NCBI GenBank assembly: GCA_030619685.1
Contig: JAUXAX010000024.1
Coordinates: 1 to 28,982 of the forward strand
Reading direction: 5' to 3'
From: Dehalococcoidia bacterium
GTDB lineage: Bacteria > Chloroflexota > Dehalococcoidia > SZUA-161
Length of the DNA: 28,982 nucleotides
The position numbers and the translations under genes are program-made. The notes under the pieces are model-generated. The model ran no database searches. It saw nothing but the letters and a program-made list of their open reading frames with translations, and was not told the DNA's origin. This document shows, piece by piece, positions 14,981 to 23,505 of the stretch. Numbering within the stretch: position 1 is the stretch's first letter; every line of letters starts with the position of its first letter.

Positions 14981-15652
14981 CTACAGGCTATCGAGGTACC
15001 CCCGAATATATCTTTCCACCGCTGCTGCCGGCTGGTAGATCCCAAAGTGGCCCTCACACAGTATGTCCGCCTCTAGCTCCAGGAGTTTCTGCAGTGATAG
15101 CCTAGCCAGCGCCGGATCCGCCCCCCATTCGCGATAATAGGGGCCATGAATGTCCTGCCCGAACAATACTCTCTTGTTGTCCGTGTCCAAATATGCGGCA
15201 ATGCTCCCTGCCGTGTGACCTGGAATATGGACCACTTTGAGTTCGTATTTTCCCAAACGCAAGACCTCCTCAGAGCCTTGAATTCTCAGATCGACACGGC
15301 AGGGGGTGTAATCCACGCCGTAGGCCTCAGCGGCTACCTCCGTCCCCTCCTCTATAGCCCCTGCATCAAGCTCGTGAGCTATGACCTGAACGCCGAACGC
15401 CTTCTGAAAACGGTGCAGCGAGCCGATGTGGTCGATATGGGCATGGGTTACCAGGATGGCCTTAAGTCTCTTCGGCTCGAAGCCAAGCCTTTCGATGTTG
15501 GAAACAAGCTTATCGAAGCTCCTACCCGCCCCCGAATCGATAAGCACCAGGTCGCCAGCATCAAGCAGGTATACACAGCAATCGTAGAGATCGGAGAGCT
15601 CAGAATCACCAACCATATAGACGTCCTTCCATATCTCAAAGGGCTTAGTCAT
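14981..15652 (-). CDS. Metallo-beta-lactamase-fold hydrolase, complete metal site
   Basis: 223 residues with all expected metal ligands: HAHIDH at 70-75, His146 in IPGHTAGS, Asp167 in FGQDIHG and His202 in CEGHFG. The compact size and CCVYLLDAGDLVLIDSGAG start are typical of the glyoxalase II/hydrolase branch. The reaction is probably hydrolysis of a thioester or ester; the substrate is unknown. GGAGGTGG lies about six bases before the ATG at 15652. It is transcribed alone on the minus strand, convergent with the XRE gene, and is not closely similar to the metallo-beta-lactamase protein at 4340-5146, which lacks the last His. Confidence 0.9.
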   Translation of the reverse strand: MTKPFEIWKDVYMVGDSELSDLYDCCVYLLDAGDLVLIDSGAGRSFDKLVSNIERLGFEPKRLKAILVTHAHIDHIGSLHRFQKAFGVQVIAHELDAGAIEEGTEVAAEAYGVDYTPCRVDLRIQGSEEVLRLGKYELKVVHIPGHTAGSIAAYLDTDNKRVLFGQDIHGPYYREWGADPALARLSLQKLLELEADILCEGHFGIYQPAAAVERYIRGYLDSL

Positions 15653-15732
15653 GAGTTTCCACCTCCATATCTACTTCAGGCGAGAACGCCTCTCACTATA
15701 ATAACCGATATTCGGGGTCACGTGTGGGGCAG

Positions 15733-15822
15733 CGTTGACGGGGGAAGTGTCAACGAAAAGTATAGCCTACGACCCCGGCGAGGGTCGGGGCATGCAATAC
15801 CTACGGTATTTGTGGGCGTAGG
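15733..15822. other. Cluster of three perfect stem-loops in the 264-base intergenic region
   Basis: Stem 1 CGTTGAC/GTCAACG (15733-15739, 15749-15755), stem 2 CGACCC/GGGTCG (15770-15775, 15782-15787) and stem 3 CCTACG/CGTAGG (15800-15805, 15817-15822) follow each other. A weaker CACCTAT/ATAGGGTG lies at 15868-15884. The region separates the carboxylesterase 3' end from the metallo-beta-lactamase 5' end, both minus strand. None is followed by a T-run, so these are not standard terminators. A structured leader, RNA processing sites or a small RNA are possible. Confidence 0.45.
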
Positions 15823-15916
15823 TAGCGCTGGCCTCAGCCCAGGTCAGGGTTCAGCACAGAAAGTTGCCACCTATAGATAGGGTGAATCTAGGAAGGGTCA
15901 GGTTTGGCGGGCTGAG

Positions 15917-17647
15917 CTAGGGCAGCGTCAGGTCTATCTCAAACCTCTCACTCATTTTGTCGATGAATTGCAGCGCCTCCGAATACAGTGATTCAGGAAC
16001 CTCAGATTCCATCGTCTCTTTGATGCCTGATTGTGTCAGTTCTACTGTGGACATCACAATTTTGGCCTCGTCTTCATTTGCGTCTAGTAGAATGCACTTC
16101 GGTTCATCCACGCCGTTCGACCACGGCTTCCATTCAGTAAGGCCCGCCCCGGGCTCGTTCGGGTCTCCCGTCCGCGCGAACTGTGCAACATAAGACATCA
16201 TGGCGTCGGAGAGCGCCTCCCTGCCTGGACGGTTCTTCTCCGTAAATGCCAGGAGGCTCATCGGGCCATTCCAGATATCGCTGCCGAAGAAAAAGGGTAC
16301 ATCCAAGGAATGGGATGCACCGAGTTTGAAGCCCCATGGGTCTGGAATAACGCTTTCGCCAGTGTCCCCTACTGCCCCCCAGAGGAACTGATAAACATAG
16401 ACATCGGGCTGGTCCAGGTGTGACCTAAGATTCCTTGCCACGTTGTCTACACCTACAGCCTTCCAAAGGTCACTGCTATAGGACGCCACAATCTGATATA
16501 GTTCGTCTTTCCCACGAAACGACGGATCCACGAGAGAGTCCACGAAAAGGAACAGCTTGGTCTCTTCCTTAGTGCTTCCCAGAATAATCGGCACCTTGCC
16601 TGGATAGGTTCCAGTCTCGAATGTGTCAAATCCAGTATCTGGGATAACCGTTCCGTCTTCAAAAATGTAAGGGAATGTGATCATGCTGAAGAACGATGAT
16701 TCGTATCTTTCCAGCAATTCGGCGGCTGTTTTTGATCTTAAATAGGCTTCAACTTCATTATTGGTCATGCTATCCAGATACGTCTCTGCCGCCGCCTGGT
16801 CAGCGGCAATTCCATCATTCACCAAGAGCTTCGTGATCACACTGCGGGCACTCGCTTCACCGCCGGCGACTTGGTTGGAAACAGGGAAGCCACTCTGAGC
16901 AATGGCCTTGTGAAAAAGGTTTTGGGCAGGCGGAGAGATCAAGAGAGAAAAAACGTTAATAGCTCCTGCCGACTCCCCGGCAATTGTAACACTATCGGGC
17001 TCTCCGCCGAAGGCTTCGATGTTGCCCTGCACCCATTCAAGTGCCTTTATTAGGTCCAATGTGCCATAGTTGCCGGAATCGTCAGTTTCGTCGCCAGGTT
17101 CACCGGTTCTGAGTGATTCGTGAGCGAACCAACCCATGGGCCCGAGCCTGTAGTTCACAGTCACCACCACCATATTCGATTTGCTGGCGATTCTTGCACC
17201 GTTGTATCCTTCATCTGAGGCAGTGCCCAGACTGTTTCCTCCCCCATGTATCCAGAAGAACACAGGTAGATTGCTCTCTTCGGACTGAGGGCGCCATATG
17301 TTTAGATAGAGGCAGTCTTCATCACCTACTACTGAGTTGAAGATGTTATACTGGGTGCATTCACTGCAAAACTCTGTTTCCTTTCGCGTTACGTTCCAAG
17401 GATCGGGGTCCTGCGGTGCCTTCCAGCGCAGGTCGCCAGCAGGCGGCTTCGCATAGGGGATGGCCTTCCAGACCCAGGTCCCAGCTTCATCTTCAAAGCC
17501 CTTAATAGGCCCGTAAGCTGTGTGCACAGTTTCGTCGCCTGTCCAATGCAAGACAGTGGACGCTATTTCGTGTTGAGCACAGCTCACGGTGCTGCTGACA
17601 AGCGCCAGTGCCAACAACAGAATCGACACAATTGCTAGCTTTCTCAT
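15917..17647 (-). CDS. Exported type-B carboxylesterase
   Basis: 576 residues. Residues 1-23 form a signal peptide with a hydrophobic core (IVSILLLALALVSS) ending at Cys23 in TVSCAQ, which resembles but does not fit the strict lipobox. The mature part carries EDCLYLNIW (about 110-118), the oxyanion HGGG near 134-137, the nucleophile Ser226 in GESAG, an acidic residue in GSTKEETKLF and the catalytic His in GASHSLDVPFF. These define the carboxylesterase/acetylcholinesterase family, which hydrolyses carboxylic esters. It would act outside the cytoplasmic membrane. Length is normal for the family. It is a stand-alone gene among cytoplasmic anaerobic metabolism genes. Confidence 0.92.
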   Translation of the reverse strand: MRKLAIVSILLLALALVSSTVSCAQHEIASTVLHWTGDETVHTAYGPIKGFEDEAGTWVWKAIPYAKPPAGDLRWKAPQDPDPWNVTRKETEFCSECTQYNIFNSVVGDEDCLYLNIWRPQSEESNLPVFFWIHGGGNSLGTASDEGYNGARIASKSNMVVVTVNYRLGPMGWFAHESLRTGEPGDETDDSGNYGTLDLIKALEWVQGNIEAFGGEPDSVTIAGESAGAINVFSLLISPPAQNLFHKAIAQSGFPVSNQVAGGEASARSVITKLLVNDGIAADQAAAETYLDSMTNNEVEAYLRSKTAAELLERYESSFFSMITFPYIFEDGTVIPDTGFDTFETGTYPGKVPIILGSTKEETKLFLFVDSLVDPSFRGKDELYQIVASYSSDLWKAVGVDNVARNLRSHLDQPDVYVYQFLWGAVGDTGESVIPDPWGFKLGASHSLDVPFFFGSDIWNGPMSLLAFTEKNRPGREALSDAMMSYVAQFARTGDPNEPGAGLTEWKPWSNGVDEPKCILLDANEDEAKIVMSTVELTQSGIKETMESEVPESLYSEALQFIDKMSERFEIDLTLP

Positions 17648-17697
17648 TTCCTTTTCCTCTTCGCCGCTTACTCTCTCCTATTCAGACTGGCCGTGCT

Positions 17698-17727
17698 AGT
17701 CTATCACGAGGCAGACCTCTTGGTCAA
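17698..17727 (-). promoter_or_regulatory. Candidate promoter for the carboxylesterase gene
   Basis: Minus strand TTGACC (17722-17727), 18-base spacer, TAGACT (17698-17703), about 50 bases before the ATG at 17647. Confidence 0.4.
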
Positions 17728-17776
17728 AGGCTCCAAGAAACGAACAAGACAGCGTTCCTCTTTTGGGACACACACC

Positions 17777-17808
17777 GGCCTCGTCGGCGGTGGTGTCTAG
17801 CCGAGGCC
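17777..17808. promoter_or_regulatory. Inverted repeat between divergent promoters
   Basis: Arms GGCCTCG (17777-17783) and CGAGGCC (17802-17808) are perfect complements 18 bases apart, placed between the carboxylesterase promoter and the promoter of the EthD-like gene. It may be an operator or a hairpin. The rest of the 291-base divergent spacer shows no gene. Confidence 0.35.
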
Positions 17809-17858
17809 ATGCACTCCAAAATATCTGTACCTCCAGGAGGTTGACTGCCCCGCAGCGC

Positions 17859-17887
17859 TTGCGTATTCCAATTGCGATACTTATACT
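17859..17887 (+). promoter_or_regulatory. Candidate promoter for the EthD-like gene
   Basis: TTGCGT (17859-17864), 17-base spacer, TATACT (17882-17887), about 50 bases before the ATG at 17939. Confidence 0.45.
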
Positions 17888-17938
17888 ATCACAAGAAGTC
17901 CCTGGCGCAACTGTGGGGATCTAGAAAGGAGAAACAAA

Positions 17939-18271
17939 ATGGAGAGATGGCTTCTCGTTGCGGAGACCAACTGCACCGATCCCTCACGGGAGAAGGATTT
18001 TAACCAGTGGTATGACAACATCCACGTGCCAGACATCCTGGAGACACCGGGATTCATCCGTGCCACCCGGTATGAAACCGACAGCCCCACAGAAGGGAGA
18101 GGGAGGTTCCTGGCCCTGTACGAGATAGAAACCGATGATATTGAACAGACGACGACGGCTATGGTCGAGAACATGATCAGGAAGATAGAGCAAGGGCGCA
18201 TGAACGAGCTTATGGAGCTTATCTCGACGGTTTTCTACCGGCAGATAACAGCTCCTGTGCAGAGAAAGTAG
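17939..18271 (+). CDS. Small EthD-like dimeric alpha-beta barrel protein
   Basis: 110 residues. The sequence ERWLLVAETNC, then FNQWYDNIHVPDILETPGF, RATRYE and RFLALYEIETDD has the strand-helix-strand layout and W-Y-x-x-x-H-x-P-D motif of EthD-like ferredoxin-fold dimers. Such proteins range from catalytic isomerases to accessory factors of degradative pathways. The conserved HVPD segment usually lines the ligand pocket. AGAAAGGAG precedes the ATG. It is monocistronic, divergent from the carboxylesterase and convergent with the LarA-like gene, 61 bases from the latter's stop. No specific reaction can be assigned. Confidence 0.78.
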   Translation: MERWLLVAETNCTDPSREKDFNQWYDNIHVPDILETPGFIRATRYETDSPTEGRGRFLALYEIETDDIEQTTTAMVENMIRKIEQGRMNELMELISTVFYRQITAPVQRK

Positions 18272-18332
18272 CAGTTGCCCATAGGCCACCTGAGAATCAC
18301 CAGAGCCCCTAGCGGTGGTACATTGCTAGAAT

Positions 18333-19586
18333 TCACTCAGCGAAGAACTGCATTGTAGCATCGGGGACTACGGCCACCCTTGCCCTTTCGCCGTGGGTTT
18401 CGCTGAGCCTTTCCAGCACCTCGGGCCATGTCTTCGCCCAGACGACGGACTCAGGGGTCGCCACCCAACTGCTGCCTGCTATGTCGATGTAGGGGGTAAA
18501 TATGATGAGCCTGGTTATGTTTGGGGGTAGGGTGGTTCGCGGAAACCAGAACCTGCCGCCTGTCTTTCTTCCAAACGCTCCCGCGAGATAGTGGGTCACC
18601 TGGCCCTCAGGCGCATTGGCGATAAGCACCAAATCCCCCGCGCCCCCCCGGAGCAGCTGCGAACTCAAAGGAAGGGCGAGGAATGCCTCGTTGGCTTTGG
18701 CATAGGTATTCATGACAGCGATATCCTGGCCTTCGACGGGCTGTGTCGCATAGACCTCCCAAGCCAGCTTGACGCCTTCGATATGGGCGCTGATGGGGTC
18801 GCCGACGAAAAGAGCTGTCGTCTCGCCCCGGCCATTTATGACCGCGTCTATCTTGATATCCAGCCCGGCCATCTTCGCCGCCTCAGCGGCATCAAGACGC
18901 AGCTCGTTCTCTTCGAACTTGCCAATCCATGTCCCGATGTCCTCCCCTCTTGCCATAGCCTCCGCTGTTAAGGTGCCGTGGTTGTGAGCGATGGCATCCA
19001 TAGAGGCAATCCCAGGCAGGATGATCTTCCCCCCACCACTGAACCCCGTCAGGGGATGGGGAACTATACAGCCGATGCCGATCTTGAGATCGCAACCCAT
19101 GAACTCACTGTTGATGGCCACAGGGGTTCCCCTGCTGGTATTTCCCAAGAGAGTGCAATTCTCATATGGATTATGGTTGTAGACCGGAAACCTAGCGAGC
19201 ACCGCCTCGCCTAGCTTCTTGGCGAAGTCCACGCGGGTGAGCGCCCCATGAGTACCAAGGGCGGCAATAAATCTTATGCTGTCGTCCCTTATGCCAGCCG
19301 CCCCCAGTTCCTCCAGAACGTAGGGTACAATCTCAGCCACCCTGGTGTGCCTTGACATGTCGTCAAACAGGATAACTACCTCACTTTTGCCCCGGGCAAG
19401 CTCTCGTATCGGATTCGTGCCTATGGGGTTGGCGAATGCCTCTCGGAATCCTTGTTCCCTCAGCGCCGGCCTGTTGTGGCCTCTCATGTAGCAGGTTGTC
19501 ACATCCCAGGAGGCGGGAAACTGAAGTTCAAGCTCGTTGTTGTCATACCAGGCCTGCTGTGGCAGATGAACGGTGTTAGGATTCAT
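18333..19586 (-). CDS. larA: LarA-family nickel-dependent racemase (lactate racemase-like)
   Basis: 417 residues from the ATG at 19586. The residues that define LarA are present: DDMSRHTR (Asp75/76, Arg79), catalytic His113 in ALGTHGALT, His177 and Lys187 in IVPHPLTGFSGGGKIILPG, and His201/His203 in AIAHNH. In LarA the lysine carries the nickel-pincer nucleotide and the histidines act as acid/base and nickel ligand. The enzyme interconverts enantiomers of 2-hydroxyacids; the family includes lactate, malate and other substrates. No larB, larC or larE for cofactor synthesis is in the window. A GTG at 19607 would add seven residues; AGGGTGA ahead of 19586 favours the shorter form. It is downstream of iorAB, separated by a repeat-rich gap, so co-transcription is uncertain. 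Confidence 0.85.
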   Translation of the reverse strand: MNPNTVHLPQQAWYDNNELELQFPASWDVTTCYMRGHNRPALREQGFREAFANPIGTNPIRELARGKSEVVILFDDMSRHTRVAEIVPYVLEELGAAGIRDDSIRFIAALGTHGALTRVDFAKKLGEAVLARFPVYNHNPYENCTLLGNTSRGTPVAINSEFMGCDLKIGIGCIVPHPLTGFSGGGKIILPGIASMDAIAHNHGTLTAEAMARGEDIGTWIGKFEENELRLDAAEAAKMAGLDIKIDAVINGRGETTALFVGDPISAHIEGVKLAWEVYATQPVEGQDIAVMNTYAKANEAFLALPLSSQLLRGGAGDLVLIANAPEGQVTHYLAGAFGRKTGGRFWFPRTTLPPNITRLIIFTPYIDIAGSSWVATPESVVWAKTWPEVLERLSETHGERARVAVVPDATMQFFAE

Positions 19587-19596
19587 GTCTATTCTT

Positions 19597-19841
19597 TTCA
19601 CCCTCACCTAGCCTCTCCCTTCAAGGGAGAGGAATTTGAATTCACGAGCAATCAAGTGGTGGGTTCCGCAGTGCTGCACCCACCCTACAACTTCATGCCG
19701 TTCGTGGTGAGCCCTTCGACTCCGCTCAGGACAGGCTTGTCAAACCATGAACGCCCTTCGACATGCTCAGGGCGAACGGAAGAAAGTCTTTTGTCTTGTT
19801 CGCCATTACCTGCCATCTCCCATCAAGTGAGAGGGACGAAG
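19597..19841. repeat. Repeat-filled gap between iorB and the LarA-like gene
   Basis: Modules in order: a perfect hairpin with 10-base arms CCTCTCCCTT and AAGGGAGAGG around one base (19612-19632); a CCTTCGAC...GCTCAGGACAGGC element (19713-19736); a CCCTTCGAC...GCTCAGGGCGAACGG element (19754-19779); and a looser CTCCCATCAAGTGAGAGG. CCGTTCG (19698-19704) and CGAACGG (19773-19779) bracket the two CTTCGAC elements. The region shares its modules with 2397-2475 in opposite orientation. No gene is seen here. Confidence 0.7.
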
Positions 19842-20459
19842 TCAGTCCCTTGTCAGGCCCCTTGTTATTGCCGCCACGCCTTTCCTGAAGGCATGGAGGT
19901 TCAATTCGACATCCTTTGGGGCTAGTATCTCCCTCATCGCCTCCTCAAAGGATTCGATGGGAATAGGCAATAGACCCGAGGCGGCTAAGGCGCCCATCAT
20001 GAGCACATTGGCAGGCAGGGGTGTCTCCCCGTCCTCGGTTACCCTGACCACCTCAACCCTGTCCACCAGCTCCTCCAGCTTCCCCAAAACCTCTTCCACG
20101 GGTGGATACTTGGCCTGCCCGGAGAGGACCCAGATGGGATAGATAGGTCTGGGATTAACGATGACCCTGGTCTTGGGGTTGCCGAATTCTGCGATTACAC
20201 GCAACGCTTCCACGGGCTCCATTCCAACCACGATGTCCGCCTGACCCTCGGATATCAGGGGGCCGCACTGTGCCTGTGAGGAGAAACGAACGTGGCTCAT
20301 CACGGGCCCCCCTCTCTGTGAAGCGCCGTAGGTCTCCCCCACGGTGACGTAGAGCCCCTCCTTTATACCGGCTGAAGCCACTATCTGCGAAGCCAGGACG
20401 TTCCCTTGGCCCCCGACGCCGGTTATAATCAGGTTTAGCGGGTCCTTCTCTAGAGCCAT
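19842..20459 (-). CDS. iorB: Indolepyruvate:ferredoxin oxidoreductase subunit beta
   Basis: 205 residues of the POR gamma-type fold: ITGVGGQGNVLASQIVASAG at the start, then GETYGASQRGGPVMSHVR, GQADIVVGMEPVEALR and PLPANVLMMGALAASG. Together with IorA it oxidatively decarboxylates aryl-2-oxoacids such as indole-, phenyl- or hydroxyphenylpyruvate to acyl-CoA with reduction of ferredoxin in the cytoplasm. Its ATG lies three bases after the iorA stop, with GGGGG in the end of iorA as ribosome binding site, so translation is coupled. Length and motifs are normal. Confidence 0.93.
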   Translation of the reverse strand: MALEKDPLNLIITGVGGQGNVLASQIVASAGIKEGLYVTVGETYGASQRGGPVMSHVRFSSQAQCGPLISEGQADIVVGMEPVEALRVIAEFGNPKTRVIVNPRPIYPIWVLSGQAKYPPVEEVLGKLEELVDRVEVVRVTEDGETPLPANVLMMGALAASGLLPIPIESFEEAMREILAPKDVELNLHAFRKGVAAITRGLTRD

Positions 20460-20462
20460 CTC

Positions 20463-22364
20463 TTATCCCCCTTCAACGACGATCGCCCCCCTTGGGCAGA
20501 GCGTAGCGCAAACTCCGCAGCCAGGGCATACTACCTCATCGATCTTGGCTTTCTCCGCCTCGGCGTCCCAGATTATGCCGGGGCAATTGAAGACTCTGCT
20601 GCAGAACCGAGCGCAGCCACAATCATCACCAATGCACTTTTCTAAATCGACGAAGACCCTTTTCCTCCCCTTTTCTTTAGACTCGACGAGGTGGCACCTC
20701 CGGCGGAAGACCATCACCTTGGCCCCACCCTCCTGAAGCATGTCATAAAGGTCCTCTATAGCCTGGTCCACCTCAAAGGGATCCCTTACCCTGACCTCCA
20801 CACCGATGGCTTTGCAGACCTCCTCGATCTCCACTACCGGCGCTGGCCTGCCCAGGGCATCGAACCCTGAGCTGGGATGGGGCTGAAAGCCGGTCATCGC
20901 CGTTCCGCCATTGTCCAGCACCACCATCAGGATATCGCTGTTGTTGAACCGGGCATTGATAAGGCCGGGAATGGCGGCATGGAAGAAGGTGGAGTCGCCG
21001 CATACAGCGACCACCGGTTGGTCGAAGCCAAACTGACCTAGCTTGCCAAATCCGCTGGCCAGCCCGGTTCCAGCCCCCATACAATGAATGGTCTTCAGTT
21101 GAAAGAAGCCCGCCGGGCCTGCACCCAGGCTGTAGCAACCGATGTCACCGGTGACAAATCCGTTCCGTCCATCCAGCTTCAAGGCGGCCTTTATGGCCCA
21201 CAGGGATGCTCGATGGGGGCAACCGGCACAAAAAGTAGGCATTCTGGGGGGCAAGCCAGGTAGCGCCAGCTCACTTGCCCTCTTGGCATATGCTTCATCC
21301 CTGGTTCGGTATTCCAGCCCCCTTATGCTGGCCAGGGCCTTGCCTACCTTGTCCTGATTTATGTCCCCAAAACCTGGAAGATGTCCTGTCTTGGCACCAT
21401 AGACCTCAATCAGCCCCAACGTCTTCGTCTGCTCCGCCAGAAGAACCTTTATGTTCTGCTCCAGGAAGGGATCGACCTCCTCAACGACAAGTATCTCCGC
21501 GGCCTGCTTCAAGTGGTCAATGATGAATCTCTCAGGTAGAGGCCACGTAGTCCCTAGTTTCAGAATCCCCACCTGCCCATCGAGTCCCAGCGCTGCCACT
21601 GCTTCCTGCGAGTAGAACCAGCCACTGCCGCTGGTGACTATGACAAACTTTGCCTCCTCCGGACCAACGTACCAGTTGAACTCGGAGCCTTCGAACTCCT
21701 CCCGAGCCTTTTCCAATTTCTGATGCAGTGCAGAGTGCTGTGCCGAGACGAAGGCACCAGAGATATAGACCCCTTCAAAGCGAGCCGATCTTCTCCTCTC
21801 GAGGATCTCGCCGAGCTTGACGTTGCCCCTGCTGTGGGACAACCTGGTGACGCTCCTTAATATGCAGGGCAGCCCAACCCTTTCCGATAGCTCGAAGGCC
21901 CACTTGGTCATCTCCTTGGCCTCTTGAAAGGTTGCCGGCTCCACGAGAGGCAGGTCGGCAAATCTAGCGAAGTTCCGGCTGTCCTGTTCGTTGGAGCTGG
22001 ATATCGCTGATGGGTCATCGGCGGCGACGAAGACAAGGCCACCCTTGGTGCCACTCAGGTTGATCGTCATTAAGAAATCCGAGCACACATTGACCCCGTT
22101 CTGTTTCATGGCCACTATGGCCCTCAGCCCGGAGAGGGAAGCCGCCGTTGCCGCTTCCAGCGCCACCATCTCGTTGGTGGACCATTCAGCATACAAACCG
22201 AAATGCTCCGCCACACGGGCCAGCGATTCTGGAATCTCTGAGGAAGGGGTGCCCGGATAGGCGGCGCAGAAGTCAACCCCGGCTTCGATGGCTCCTCGGG
22301 CGATGGCTTCATTGCCCATCATGAGCACGCTTTTACCTGGCTGGTCTATCTTCAGTGTTGACAT
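20463..22364 (-). CDS. iorA: Indolepyruvate:ferredoxin oxidoreductase subunit alpha
   Basis: 633 residues. The N-terminal part (GNEAIARGAIEAGVDFCAAYPGTPSSEI) is the pyrimidine-binding domain; the TPP-binding domain follows with FCAGCPHRASLWAIKAAL, GDIGCYSLGAGPAGF and GDSTFFHAAIPGL with DNGGTAMTGFQPHP; the C-terminus from about 570 is a two-cluster ferredoxin-like domain (CIGDDCGCARFCSRVFNCPG and CPGCGVCATLCPRG). In the first cluster motif the Cys spacing is irregular, as is usual for this subunit. FrhB-like and IorB genes flank it with gaps of nine and three bases, making one operon. The substrate is probably an aromatic 2-oxoacid by family, though related enzymes accept others. Confidence 0.95.
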   Translation of the reverse strand: MSTLKIDQPGKSVLMMGNEAIARGAIEAGVDFCAAYPGTPSSEIPESLARVAEHFGLYAEWSTNEMVALEAATAASLSGLRAIVAMKQNGVNVCSDFLMTINLSGTKGGLVFVAADDPSAISSSNEQDSRNFARFADLPLVEPATFQEAKEMTKWAFELSERVGLPCILRSVTRLSHSRGNVKLGEILERRRSARFEGVYISGAFVSAQHSALHQKLEKAREEFEGSEFNWYVGPEEAKFVIVTSGSGWFYSQEAVAALGLDGQVGILKLGTTWPLPERFIIDHLKQAAEILVVEEVDPFLEQNIKVLLAEQTKTLGLIEVYGAKTGHLPGFGDINQDKVGKALASIRGLEYRTRDEAYAKRASELALPGLPPRMPTFCAGCPHRASLWAIKAALKLDGRNGFVTGDIGCYSLGAGPAGFFQLKTIHCMGAGTGLASGFGKLGQFGFDQPVVAVCGDSTFFHAAIPGLINARFNNSDILMVVLDNGGTAMTGFQPHPSSGFDALGRPAPVVEIEEVCKAIGVEVRVRDPFEVDQAIEDLYDMLQEGGAKVMVFRRRCHLVESKEKGRKRVFVDLEKCIGDDCGCARFCSRVFNCPGIIWDAEAEKAKIDEVVCPGCGVCATLCPRGAIVVEGG

Positions 22365-22373
22365 CTTGAACTC

Positions 22374-23477
22374 CTAAAGGAACTTTCCCCTCTCCTGATC
22401 GCTCAGGCGCAAGTATAAGAGATTTCTCTCATCACCAGTCCGCCTCACTATCTCGCCTATGGCCCTCCTTTTCTTCTGCAGTGATGCCTCCCGTAGATGG
22501 CCCAGGCGTGTCTCCTCCAGCGGCCTGGTTTCAATTATCCCGTCCGCCTTTCCCTTCTCAATGAGCCTCACCCCCTCGGGTGTCCTAACTATCACGGTGT
22601 TCCAGTCTTCCATTCCCTCCACCACTCCCACCGAGATGTCAGCGAACTCGGAGGTCATGTCAAAGCAGACCCCGCATGTTGGCTTGACGAACTCCCTGAT
22701 CTCATCCAGGGGGAATTCTATTGCGCCCGCTTCGGTATCCACCACCAGGATGTTGGCTGGTGGAGGGGGGATGTCGAGTCGCTTGATGAGCGGGGGATCG
22801 ACCTTGCCCCGCAGGAATTCGTAGAACCCCTTATAGGATAATGCCCAGGTGCAGAAAAGCCCGATAACGAGCTTTACCCCACCTGTCCCGGTCTCGTGGT
22901 TTGAGGCCTGCATTTTCCTCAGAGCCAGAATCTGGCAGGGGATGCCCACCACGCCAATAGAACCCCTGGGCTGCTTCATCTCTTTATTCAGCCCTGCCAG
23001 GGTGGCAGAGGCGACATAATTAGACCCGGCACACCCCAGCACCTGAGAGCTTTCTTCCACCACCGCCGATGTGGGCATAAGACCTCCGTTGAAGGGCCTG
23101 GTGAGCACGGCGGCGCCTATCTCCCCCAGGTTCATACTATAGGTCATAAGGGCGGAGACAACTCCCCCATACTGAGCGCGAGAGCGGACGTGGCTATCCC
23201 TTGCCTGCGCCATCTCGATGGAGATATAGGACCCGAGAGAGGAATCGGAGCGCTCTTTGCCAAATATCCCTCGATCCAGGGCAGCGATATCGGTGAGGGT
23301 TCGGGGGCAGAAATCATAGCATTTCCCTTCAGTTAGGCCACAGGGCTCGATCACCGCCACCCTATCCTTAACTACTTTGATATAGGGACAGAGGCCTACA
23401 CAGGCGCCACAACTGGTACATAGCCCTTCATTGAGAACCTCTTTCTCCAGATCCAAGGGACCCTTTCCTGCTTCCAT
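22374..23477 (-). CDS. FrhB-like flavoprotein (coenzyme F420 hydrogenase/dehydrogenase beta-subunit family)
   Basis: 367 residues. An N-terminal ferredoxin motif CTSCGACVGLCPY (Cys20, 23, 26, 30) is followed by further cysteines (46, 53, 57), then the FrhB core: AQYGGVVSALMTYSM, VGIPCQILALRKM, LVIGLFCTWALSYKGFYEFL and KPTCGVCFDMTSEFADISVGVVEG. Family members bind FAD and iron-sulfur clusters and pass electrons between ferredoxin-type carriers and F420 or other acceptors. Located nine bases upstream of iorA, it probably serves as an electron-transfer partner of IorAB; the acceptor is unknown. GGGGG lies nine bases before the ATG. The 75-residue unknown gene ends 28 bases upstream. Confidence 0.88.
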   Translation of the reverse strand: MEAGKGPLDLEKEVLNEGLCTSCGACVGLCPYIKVVKDRVAVIEPCGLTEGKCYDFCPRTLTDIAALDRGIFGKERSDSSLGSYISIEMAQARDSHVRSRAQYGGVVSALMTYSMNLGEIGAAVLTRPFNGGLMPTSAVVEESSQVLGCAGSNYVASATLAGLNKEMKQPRGSIGVVGIPCQILALRKMQASNHETGTGGVKLVIGLFCTWALSYKGFYEFLRGKVDPPLIKRLDIPPPPANILVVDTEAGAIEFPLDEIREFVKPTCGVCFDMTSEFADISVGVVEGMEDWNTVIVRTPEGVRLIEKGKADGIIETRPLEETRLGHLREASLQKKRRAIGEIVRRTGDERNLLYLRLSDQERGKFL

Positions 23478-23505
23478 CGATAACCCCCTGCATACTAATC
23501 GAAGC

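Noticed and set aside
15146..15880. A 244-codon plus-strand frame over the metallo-beta-lactamase gene and the stem-loop region
   Set aside because: Antisense to a protein with an intact metal site; no recognisable protein features.
19612..19632. Intrinsic terminator after iorB
   Set aside because: The hairpin is perfect but has no T-run on either side and belongs to a dispersed repeat; it also sits near the LarA start rather than right after iorB.
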